From: Setophaga petechia
Taxonomy: Eukaryota; Chordata; Aves; Passeriformes; Parulidae
Length of the DNA stretch: 64,000 nucleotides
NCBI GenBank assembly: GCA_024362935.1
Contig: JANCRA010000003.1
Coordinates: 35,773,291-35,837,290 of the forward strand
Direction of reading: 5' to 3'
The notes beneath the pieces were generated by a model. It ran no database searches and was not told where the DNA came from. It worked only from the letters and a program-made list of their open reading frames with translations. A program made the position numbers and the translations under genes. This document shows, one piece after another, positions 41,121 through 55,200 of this stretch (positions within the stretch are counted from its first letter, which is position 1; every line of letters begins with the position of its first letter).

Positions 41121-42363
41121 GGCCCAGAGGGGCTTGGACCCTGTGCCAGGCTCTCCAGCAAAGCAAAGCCTGCTTCCATGGCACAGGTGATCTCACCAAA
41201 CAGCTGGGCTTTTATAAACCCTGACATCACAGTGCTAGGCATTTGTTCTCTGAATAAATCCATGTCCTTCCCATTTGCCAATCAAACATATCTCCCATGG
41301 CTGCAAACCAAAAGATCTCCATCTGCATGGATTCATGAACCAAGCCTCACAAATTCCCAGCTCTCCTACATGGAAACTGAGGTCCAGAGAGAAGCACTTT
41401 TCTCAGGGTCATGCAGTGTGTCACTAAGGTCAGGAACAGCACTCTCTTCCCTGACCCATCTCTCTTCATCTGTCCCTGAAAGCACGAGACCATATTCTGC
41501 TGCTTAACAAGAAGCAAGCCCTGGGAGGCCCAGCTCTGAGACCTGGAGCACGTTGGCATCTAAAGCTGAGCAGAAATCTCTGCAATCCTGACACCTCCCC
41601 AGTTTTGCCTGCTTGCTTGCTTCCTCTGTATGGTAAAAATACACAGGGACATGATATCTGGGAGTAAACACATTCATAGTCACAAAATTCATAACTAAAC
41701 TCATAAAACTAGTGGATTTGTTATTTTGGTTTGATTTTCTGGGAAAAGGAGGAGTTGGTAGATAACTCCATAACTCCCACATTTATTTCAGCAAAAAGAA
41801 CTAAAAATGTCACATGAAAATGTCAATATGCTTCAGAACTTGTAAAAGCTGACAAAACTTCATTCTTCAGTTCATTGGATACCAAGGGTGTATAAACTGC
41901 AGGGTACTACTGACAGAAGTTGATTAAAAACAGGCTCTTCTTTGCTGTCTTAGGCAGGCAGGCCCCATCCAATTTTGGTCTGAGTTTGGGTATTTTTGTC
42001 TTCACTCCTCAAATGACAGAGCTGTGTCCTTCCAGGTTTCTGTGCTGCTGCATCTTTCTGCCCCTTCAAAACCCAACCATCCCGTCTGCCTCCAGAGCAC
42101 AGGAACCTCGGGACATCCCAGCCAACAAATGTCAGCCACTTACAGCTGAAATGCATCCAACTTCTCTTAACAGCAGATGCTTAACAGTGAGCACACGTGA
42201 TAACCTATGTGTCCAGTGCTGCTTTCCTTCTGTTTGTCTTTACATAGAGAACAGGGAAAAAAACACCTTACCTTGCTGAATTTCCCCTAAAATATTCGAG
42301 CCATCAGATTGCAGACTCCCTCAAACATTCTAATGTCTGAATGATTTCTAATGTCTGAAAAGA

Positions 42364-42395
42364 TTTCACAACAATCTTTTCAGGTTGTTGTGAAA
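42364..42395. repeat. 11-bp-arm inverted repeat
   Basis: TTTCACAACAA and TTGTTGTGAAA flank a 10-nt loop. A direct duplication of TCTAATGTCTGAA lies just upstream at about 42330-42360. Confidence 0.85.
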
Positions 42396-43563
42396 AGAGC
42401 CTGAAATGTATCTATAACCATCACAGTCAGGACCTCCAAATATTTCTCCAAGGGAAAACTCTCACTTGCAAGAATCCAAGATTAAAAGTAACAAGCACAT
42501 AAACATCCTTCACATGGTTTTGTATTAGCCAAGAGCTGTTTCATAAGCAAGCTCTGCTGCCTCTCTCCCTTCTCACCAATCCCCTTCCCTCTTGCCCAAG
42601 AAAGGTAATTTTCTTCACAAGGAAGAAAAAAAAATCCCCTTTTCTACGACAACAGTGTTTTAAATCACACTAAAGAAGAAAACTTCCCTTTCACCAGTTC
42701 TTAATAAATAACTTCAACCTCTTTAATGCAAGCATTTCCAAACAAAGAATCTCTGTTTAGGACAGAGTAATAAATTACTGAGGTAGATCTTGTTTTATGT
42801 GAAATCAGATCCAGGTGAACCTCACCTTGGTTTCAAAATGAGTCATCTGCAGTCTCGTATTAGTATGGACAGACAGAGGAGACAAAGGAAAGCCCCCTCC
42901 CCTCTTGCTCCAGTTTCCCCAGCTTCTCACCATTGCTGCTGTTGGCTCTTACTCCATGTGAGTGAAGGGGGCAGATGTCCCAGCCAAGGGCACATACATC
43001 ATTCCCACTGCTTCCAAAACACAAGGATGGTTCAAGTTGTGGAAGGTTGTCTGAAACCTCAGAGCACCCCGAGCACAATGGAGCAGGGGAGAAGTGTCTT
43101 GGACACTTCAAGCCAGTCCAGAAACATGTTCAGCAACATCAGCAAATAGCATGAATGCAACAAGGAGAAAATCCAGACTGACTCCTGAGTACAGCTCAGC
43201 CAAAGCCAATCTGACACCAGTGCAGCCAAAATCAGGATCTGTCTCTAAGCTGTTTGTAACATACCATGATATTTGCTAACACAAGAGTCACAAATGCATA
43301 ATTACCAACTTTACACATTTAATAGCCTTAAAGCTAATACCCTGGCACAAGAAACCATTACATGACACTGATTTCACAGCTCTTGGTTTTGCAGGAAGAA
43401 TTTCCTTCTCACCTGTGACCAGTTAAGTAATTGCACTTCCAGTTAAATATCTGGCAGTGCTTTGTTGTACAGTCAAAGGTTGGCCAGCTTTGCTACTAGC
43501 AGCATTCACTCCAGACTACATAGACCAGGCACAGGGACACACACATGTGGCAAGATGCTGCTT

Positions 43564-43581
43564 GAGAATTAATTAATTCTC
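43564..43581. repeat. 18-bp perfect palindrome with TAATTA core
   Basis: GAGAATTAATTAATTCTC is fully self-complementary. TAATTA is a general homeodomain core, so it could be a binding site, but AT-rich palindromes of this size also arise by chance. Confidence 0.85.
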
Positions 43582-46207
43582 ACCATTAATGAATTCTTCC
43601 AAATTCAGTCACCTGACTTCAGGCTACTCAAGGAGAAGTCTGCATACTACTTGACAAAGCCCTCAGGGTTGACCTGGTAACCTCCCTGTCCTGTGCACTG
43701 GATTCCTACTTCAGGAGAAAGGAGATCTCTTGTTGTGCAGTTATTGGACACCTGACTATTTTCTGCTCAGCATGTAATCTTGCATCTTTACAGCTTAAAA
43801 AAATACCCTAAAGTTAGGAGCCAGCCTTGCTGAAACACTGTTTTCAGCTTGCACACTCTATTTAAAATGGCTGTGAAAAGTCAAACTGCAAATCCAGGGC
43901 ACCATCACTGCACAAACAGTCTGAGCCCAGCTCAGGGATTTCGGGTTATCTGCACCTCCCCAAGGTTTTTCTCCCCACAGAAATGCAAACCCAATGTCCA
44001 AAAGACAGCCCAGGCTGAGCCATGCCATGGGAGCTGAGGTTCAAGCCAGGCTCAGTGCAGCCTGGAGAACCATGCTGGTCTCTCTGATGGTGGCTCAAAA
44101 GCCTAAGACCAGGGGCCTTGAAGGCTGAGGTCCATGCACGCTGCCAGGGAGCCAAACCTCATGGAAGGCAGCTGGCAAAATGCTGGCACTACTGACATTT
44201 GAGAAACCACAGCAACCAGATTTGTGAGAGCTCGCTCACTGGCCTCTGTTACACTGCAATTTGTTTGCTGTCAGCCTGACAATTCAATAGATGCCTCAGT
44301 TTGTGTTGTGTCCCATGGCTCTGCTGTCACTTTGGAGGTTAGATAAGAACAGTGTGGTGCTTCTTACCAACAGCAGTGCCCCAGTCTCTCCACTGTGCTC
44401 CTGCAGGATCAGATCCCCAGCACTGGTAAGGGTCATCATTAACCAGCTCCTAAAGTAAATGCATTTTCAGGATCCCAGCACAAAAACCTGCAGGAATTGG
44501 AAGAACCTTCTCATATTTGTTCCTCATAACAGCTCTACTCTGAAGTGTTGCCAGTGAATTATTGGAAGCCCAGGGGTGAAAGAAGTTATGCAAGAGCAGA
44601 ACTGGTGCACACACGGCTAGGAGAGGAGACTGTCCTCAGCCTCTTGAGGTGAACACTAAATTGCACCCAGAAATCCTCCATTAATTACTGAACAAGCCTA
44701 GCTAAAATGTTTGCAAAAAGAACAGAAAAAGTTTTCTCATAAGATGAACAGAGGATTTTTTTCCCTTGATTCCAGTAGAGCAATGATACTGCACTGTTCC
44801 CAGATCCCCTCTACACTGATCAGGCCAAAATAAGCATGGAGGTACAGATCCACCACACCAGCATGATGAGCTTTACAATAACACAGCATTTAAAAACAAG
44901 CACACGGGAGAAATGCTGACAGGCATGGAAGGGACTGGACACAAAACAGAAAGAGAATAAAAGAATTGCTTTCAAGTTCAAGTTTTTACTGACCGGATGA
45001 ACCTCTTGACATGAGGACAGAATGATTTATATATAAAGTGATTTGAGAATAACAGGCAGTCCTATTAAAGACAAATTCTCCAGTGCAATTTCCTGTAATT
45101 TGGAAAAATAGTGTTGAAGACACTCCAGGGCTGCTCAGTCTCACCTGTGCCCTGAGACATGTCCTGCTGTACCAGGGGTATTTGGCTTCCAGCTCCTTCC
45201 TGTGCAGCCATGGAGTGCTCATGCCTACTCACTGCCGTGCTGAGCATCACTGTAAGTGGCATCTGTGGATGCTTTTAAGCTGTGAATTGCTGAATGGAAA
45301 CGTACAACCCACATCCCAAGCCTAGGGAATGGATGACAGACTCAAACCCCTTTGATGCAGTCATTACCCTCACTAAAGTGAATGTAAGAAGTCTTCCTGC
45401 AATCCTTACAGGACAGATAGACACGATAGTCATGACACTAAAAAGTACAGCACAAGAAACCTTCAAAATTAGCAGCACAGGAAGACTGGGAGGGAGATTT
45501 ATTTTTCCAGCTGCATTCAGGAAGGCCTCTCCAGGACATAGCTAAATAACCCTGGCTTTTCACCCTTTTGCCTTGATTGCAACTGTTTGGAAGATAAACA
45601 CTATCCTATCTTTAGCATTGGCATCTCCCATGTTATTCGCTCTGAAATGGAACAGAAAAATGTCAACAAAGAACAGTTGGAGAGAAACTCATTTATTCAG
45701 CCTAACCACTGGAATATGACATTTTCCTCAAACATGCTACAGCAGATTTTCAAATGCTCCTTGTAGATGTGTTAACATCTACATTTTTCTCTTGAAACAG
45801 AAAAGAAAACACAGCTATTCTCACCCTTCCAGGAAGAGAGGATCCATGGCTCTGCTGCTGGCTGGTGCAGCACAGCCTCCTGTGCCTCCTGCATGGTGGC
45901 AGCACAGCTGCACGCTGAAGGAGGGATGGCAACAGCAATGAAAAAAGGGCCTGCTAGCAACCCCAGCTGCTAAACAAAAATTAGGAGCAGAGACAAGGAT
46001 CATGTGCTCACAGCCTCTTGAAGCTATACCCCACATTTCGTGTATCACAGGGATTTGTACCAGACCTGAAAGCAAAGGGAGACTGAAAAGTAGCCTAAAA
46101 CCTGCAGTATTGGAAGGACACTATACAATATCTGGAAATCTTATGGGGCTTTTTAGCTGTGTACATTATGCAACATAAGACACGTGGCTACAGAGTTACC
46201 ACATGAT

Positions 46208-46250
46208 GTTTAGGAAAGGGTTTGCAGATGTTGCAAACCCTTTCCCAAAC
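46208..46250. repeat. Near-perfect hairpin, 19-bp arms, 5-nt loop
   Basis: The left arm GTTTAGGAAAGGGTTTGCA (46208-46226) and the right arm TGCAAACCCTTTCCCAAAC (46232-46250) pair at 18 of 19 positions around GATGT. The mismatch becomes a G-U pair if the minus strand is transcribed. The flanks do not extend the stem. Confidence 0.95.
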
Positions 46251-47739
46251 CCAGAACTCCCAGAATTGAATTATTGTTAGGAATTTCATGAGGAAAATTA
46301 GCCCAGTTGTTGGCAACTGATTTTGTCTTGCTGATTCCAGTTTGCCTGCCTGAATGAAAGTTGTTCTGGAGGTCAAGTTGCTTTGCTTTGTGCATAGATG
46401 TTATGTACGTGCATACCATGCAGAGAAAGAAGCCATGAGGGTCTAACTGCAAAGGGAGAAAAGCTGTTTCACAGGCTGCATGCAGGGAGGCACAGGGGGT
46501 CATTTAAATGCTTTTTCATGAGGAGGTTGGGTCAGAGTCCAGACCTGTTTCCTTACCTGCCGAATTGCTTGCAGAACTCTCCCCTGGTGCTGGAGGTCAG
46601 CTGGAGGTGCTGGTACTGCAAGGGAGTTGTGAAGGACCTGTCCAAAAACAAGCCACACCCCATGCCCCCAGGATTTTCCTCAGCTTTAGGCTAGAAAGAG
46701 ATGAGCTTCAGTTTTGCTGTATCCAGGAGCCAGTCACACGGGTCATCTGCTGTACTTCAGGGCCCAGAGGGCAGAGGTCTGTGCTTCTCAGTCCTGCCAA
46801 GACACCCTGTTCACCAGCACCACATCCATCTCCCTCCTCCGCCCCAGCCCTTACCTCTCCAGCTGATCAGTATGATTGCACCTCGAACCACGACATTGGA
46901 AAAACCATAAGTCCCCTGAAAATCACACCAGAGAAATATTGGCTACAGCTCAGTATCAGCTAATACCTTCTGATTGGGAAGTTTTAATTTCCAGAGGCTT
47001 GCCTTTAAGGAAGGTGCTACTACAGGATTACACTATTAGCACAGGAATGTTTCAAGAAAATGGAGAAATACAGGCAGAATATTCCCAGTCCAGGAATTTG
47101 GTTTCCATTCTGCGGAGGACTTCAGAGGACTTCAGCATGTATCCCACAAACAGAGAAAATCTTACATGCACCTGCACACACACACATGCAGCAACCCAAC
47201 AGAAGCCTCACTCCTACAAATTTACCGTCATCAAAATCCCCTTACTTTTAAACTCCAAGAAAAGCACATCCACATTGTTTCAATTGCTCTGGTAAATAAA
47301 ACTACATTCTAACCAATTACCAAAACCATCTAATCAAAATCAAAACCATCTGCAGCCCTAAGTAATTTATGGGTCAGAAGAGGAAGGGGAGAAGAGACAA
47401 AACCAACTTGGATGAAAATAAAAACTATATATGCAATTTTTGTGAATGCAAGAGGCTTGCCCAGTTGTATTAAGGCTGTTGGGCACCAGCTATAAACGCT
47501 CTTTAAACCACAATTCAGGTTAACACAAAGATCTCAAAGGAAATAGTTTAAAATCAGTCTAACTCGACTTTTGTCTCATTAAGTACATTGACAGCACAGC
47601 CTGCAAAACCTCTCTGAGCAGCATCCCCGAGAAAAGCATTGCTGGCTCTGCACTAGCTACCGACAGATTTTAAATCCCTTTACCCCTGAAAGCTGAACAA
47701 GGACAGTTGGATCCCTGAAATAAGGACAGCCCAGTAAGT

Positions 47740-48104
47740 ACTGTGCAAATATATCAGATTTATTACTCTTTTATGGAAATAATAACAGACATTCAGGTAG
47801 AAACATATTAAATTAATGCAGTCAACAGTTTAAATGCAAAAATAAATATAAAGTCCGGCAGCTCAATGCATCTAAAACAGCTCATTTCTTCTAACGAATA
47901 GAAAAGATTTTTTTTTTTTTTTTTTTTTTGGTCTTTTAAATGGTGAGTTTCATACAATCAAATAGAAACGAAGGTACAAGCGCTTTCTTAGAAAACATCC
48001 CGAGCCGGCCGCCCGTCCGGGCGCTCCTGTGCGGGCGGCGGTGCGGCTCCCCGCAGCTCCGAGCTCAGTCCGTGCCGCCGCTGCCGGGCCGGGTCTCGCC
48101 GCGC
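47740..48104 (-). other. C11orf96: 3' UTR of the C11orf96 homolog
   Basis: From the stop codon to the inferred cleavage point is about 365 nt. It contains an A22 run in the sense orientation (T22 on the plus strand at 47908-47929). An AU-rich segment near 47838-47850 reads TATTTATTTTT on the minus strand and includes an AUUUA motif, which often marks unstable, inducible mRNAs. The A22 run could cause internal oligo-dT priming and misplaced 3' ends in cDNA data. Confidence 0.7.
47759..47764 (-). terminator. C11orf96: AATAAA polyadenylation signal of the C11orf96 homolog
   Basis: The plus-strand TTTATT is AATAAA on the gene strand, about 340 nt after the stop codon. It is the first canonical hexamer in a plausible context, followed on the gene strand by T/G-containing sequence. 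Cleavage would be expected near 47740. Confidence 0.75.
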
Positions 48105-51279
<3,175 letters not shown>

Positions 51280-52290
51280 AATGAAAGGAAATGAAATCTT
51301 GTGATTTAAATGAGTAACATTTCGGCAAGTTTCAGTCCATTTCACTGCACTTCATGTCAACCCATTCAATTTAATTGTTTTCATTTCATTTCAGATATTT
51401 CTTTTTTTTTTTTTTATTGCATTTCATTTTATCGTAATTCCTTTCCTGTGTGTTTGGCTCACTTTGCTCCCTGATATGGAGAATTAAATGGGTATAATTT
51501 AGAAAAGTTTTGAAACTTTTCAGTGCAATTTATGTAATCCCATTCCTCTTAAAAGTTTTCACTTAATTTCAGAATTTTTCAGGTTTTCTTTCAATTGTTT
51601 TTCATTTCACCGTACCTCCTGTCCCATGTGTTTGGTTGCCTTCCTTCTATAGTTTGGAGATGTCATTTCCTTTCATGAAATGAAAATTCTTCATGAATTG
51701 AATTTTCATTTCATAAAAGGAAATGGAATTGCATGAGTTCAATGGGTATAATTTTGGCACATTCCAATCCATTTGACTGCAAAAAATCCCCAATGCACTG
51801 CAGCACCCTTGCTCCCTCCACACTTTCCTCCTTGGCAGCACCCACAGGCTGAGCACCTCAGCCTCAGAAAATGCTGCTTTCAGCACTGCTCCTCTCAGGG
51901 TTAGGGTTGAGAAAACCCTAGTGCTAACAAAGCCCAGAGCTCCAGGGACACTGCAACTGCAGAAGGCAGCTGTACCCCAACACTGCTCCCTCCACACCCT
52001 GCTCCTTGCTACCACCCACGGGCTGTGCACCTGAGCAAATGTCATCATAATTCTTTTTCTGTCTCTCTGGTTCACTTTGTTCCTTGATTTTGAGATTTCA
52101 ATATGTGTCATTTCACCAAGTTTCGAAACTTTTCACTGTACCTCATGTCATCACATTCCATTTAAATATTTTAATTTTCAGAATTTTCTATTATTCCTTC
52201 ATTTCATCATAATTCATCTCCTTTGTGTTCTGCTTATTTTGTTCTCCAATTTCAAGATTTCATTTCCTTTCATGAAGTCACATTGTATGC
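51280..52290. repeat. Degenerate AT-rich tandem array, monomer about 165-180 bp, with an embedded second repeat
   Basis: A recurring block (TTTGCTCC/TTTGTTCC, then a GATATGG-like word, then AAGTTTTGAAACTTTTCA, a CACTTCATGTCA-like word, CCCATTC, and TTCATTTCA) recurs with starts near 51463, 51643, 52075 and 52240. The adjacent starts are about 180 and 165 bp apart. Between 51790 and 52040 the array is interrupted by GC-richer sequence that is itself repeated: TGCTCCCTCCACA at about 51810 and again about 173 bp later, each followed by a similar CACCCAC..GGCTG word. Copies are strongly diverged. I do not recognise a named family. Confidence 0.75.
51664..51725. repeat. 26-bp-arm inverted repeat at a junction inside the tandem array
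   Basis: The left arm (51664-51689) and right arm (51700-51725) are complementary at 25 of 26 positions, with a 10-nt loop (TTCATGAATT). The inner 15 bp (ATGAAATGAAAATTC) is perfect. It looks like a head-to-head junction of array monomers. Confidence 0.9.
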
Positions 52291-55200
52291 CAGCACACTG
52301 TACAGGCACAGTATGGAACCTTTACCAGAGCTAGGAACATTTTATATTCATATTTGGGGCCTTGTGTAGTTAAATCACCAGTTTTATAGCCGGAGACACA
52401 ATTATCGCTGCCGAAACAGCATGGAAATTACAAGCATGGAAATTGTCATCTGGTTATTCCTTTAAAAATGTGATTATTGGAAACACACACAGAGCCTTTT
52501 GCTGGCCATCAGGTCTCATGCCATAGAAGGGGAAGGAATGGTTAAAAAGAGGATGTAGTGATGGATAAAAAGGGATGGATACCCACCTCTTCGTGTAGGA
52601 AAAGAAACTTTTGAAGGACCAGGGCTTTTACAGAAACCACCTGTAGCTGGGCACTCACAGTGAACACCACAGTTCATGCCCCAAAACAGAGCAGTTACTT
52701 CACGGTCTGTCAGAGCTGATGGGGTCCCTTGAGACTCAGCAGGATAAGCTGCTTCCCAGCAAGATGCCTTAATCCATGGAAGTTTCAAATATCCTCCCAA
52801 AACATACTCAAGAGTAAAATCTGCTTCTTGCTGCCCTAGCAGGGAACATTTCCAGCCACCTCACTGTGTACATCTCCACTCAGCATCCTGGTCTGGGCAC
52901 CCATTTCTGTCAGGAGAGAGGAAGGAGTTGCTGTTCTCTCTCCACTAGAATTCATATCTTGGACCAACCATTTTTAAAATACCAATAAAAACATTCAGCA
53001 ACTGTGACCTAACAGACACTGCTTACAAACTGGAGATGGCACACCAATAAACAGGCAGCAAATGCAAACTACCTCTGAAAGCAGAAGTCTTTGTGTCTCT
53101 TTCTCTGCCTGCACATCTGATTTAAATTCCAAAGTGTACCTTTCTGATGGGGGAACCCGTTACCCAACAACACCCAGCTGAAACCCACTGTTACAGTTCT
53201 GCTTGGAAAAAACAAACTGTTGTTTCTTTCTAGCTATCATAACAAAACTGCAGCACACAGAAGGCAGCTTACCTGGGCAGCCAGGCCTCTCTCCAGCACA
53301 TGTGAATGCATTTACACCAGGGAATTAACTGGCTAACAACTCACAAGAGCTATGCACTCAGGGCTGTCATATCCTGTCCTTATGTATTTGGTTGGATATC
53401 CTTTACCTTCCTTTCCAGTGTTTTGACTTCTGTAGCTTTTTAACATTTTCTCCCCTTGAAATAATTAAAGCCAAGCCAGCCCAGCAGCTGACTGCCTGAG
53501 GGTAATCCTACAGTAAGGATCACACCCCCTCACACTCAGGCAGCCATCAGGCCAACATGCAGCCAGCATTTAAATGCTTGACATGACCCTTGAAGTATTT
53601 TTCTCAATTTGTCCCATTCCCCTGGGCCATGCCAAGGGGCATCCTGCCTGGCATCATTTGGGGGCAGCCATGGAGAGCCCTGCAGCCAACAGCACAGGGA
53701 GGAATAAGCACATCTCCCCTTGACAGCAGGCAGGTGTTGGCAGAGCCTTAGCTGCAGGACTGGAAATCTCCAGAGGCAAGGGAAGATTTGGCTGGTTCTG
53801 CAGCACACTCTGCTCCCAGCCCCCCGCAGGCTGGGGTCTCCTGCACACCCTGAGCACCACGATTTCTGCTCCCCACGATTTCTGTTCCCCACAGCAGGAG
53901 ATGAGGGAGAAGCCTCAGGTACTAAAGCATGAGGAAATTCCTACCAGCCCTTGCCATGTCCTGCAGGGCAGCCATGCAGCAAGGCACCTGTGAGGGGTGA
54001 GGGGCAGGAGGCTCAGGCTGCTGCTGCTGGGATCTTTGCAGGCAGCTCATGGAAACTTCCAGCACAAAGCTCTTCCCAACGCAGCAGGGAATTGCTAGGA
54101 AGGGCAAGTTCTCTGAGGGATGTTTCAAACTGGGTACGTCCAGTGTGCAGGTTATTGGTGCACAGAAGGATTTTTAGATCTCACCAGGCAATCTGCCACA
54201 GAAATGGTGCCCCCTTAACACTTACTGAGGTTTTAAGGTAAGTTTTAGATAAAATAGCATTTTAAGAGGAAAGGTTTGTCAGATTTGTATATGTCTCATA
54301 TAACTTGGCTATTTTAGCTGAAAGGATTTCTTTCCAGGCCTCCCTAAAGTAAGGAGTGGAAAATTCAGCCAGGTTATTGATTCCTGACTTTTTTTTTTTT
54401 TTACAGAGAGCTTCATGGTATGATCCTGGCAGACATGACAAACACTTGTCAGCACTTGTGGGAAGTTCATGATCCCACATAGTTAATACAAAATATGTGT
54501 GTTCAAAGCTCCTTTTCCCTCCAATATCTCAGTTTCAGTCCTGCCTGCCTTTTTACAAGCTGCGATAAATCCTATAAACCTTCTGCCCCATGTCATTAGG
54601 AGAAAGTACAGACTAAAATGTTTGAATGTATGAATGCTTCTAAGAGGAATGTATTATTTTATTTTCTACATAGAATTGCTTCAATTGTAAAGTGACAGCT
54701 GAAGTGAAAAGTCAGTCTTTCAGTTGCACTTCACAAGTTAGCAGCATTTGGCTGTCAGCACACCACTAATAATAAACGTAGTAATAAAACTCTTTGTTTT
54801 GAAAGAGAGCTGCAAAGTGTTTCCTGACAAAAAACTGCTACATTAAATTTCCCTTGTTTGGCCTCAAAGGCATCAGAAGGAACGGAAGCCTTTCCCAGCA
54901 CTGTTGTTGATGCATCAGGGCACAGTGATATGAGGACACAAGAAAAAAGTGGGGTTCCAATGACCAAAGACCAGCGATTGCAAAAACTCAACTCTTTAAA
55001 GAATGAAACAACACTTTAATTAAGATACTGACTCTGCTTTGGATATTCCTCCTGGTACAAGTTGCTGTCACATGAAGTAAAACCTCTAACCTCCCATGGC
55101 TCTAAATGTCAAGGTATTACCATGTCCAGCTGTTACTGTGACCCTATCAAGTAAGCGGCACAGAAATTAGGATTTCTAGTTCAGGACATTCTGTCTCAGG

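Larger units (their letters stand above)
41121..47739. other. Intergenic, downstream of C11orf96
   Basis: Contains the three inverted repeats listed separately. No exon or mobile element is recognised. It may include regulatory DNA for the neighbouring gene, but nothing proves it. Confidence 0.55.

Noticed and set aside
46508..46963. 151-codon plus-strand open frame
   Set aside because: Composition and lack of any motif look incidental, and it overlaps other frames of similar quality.
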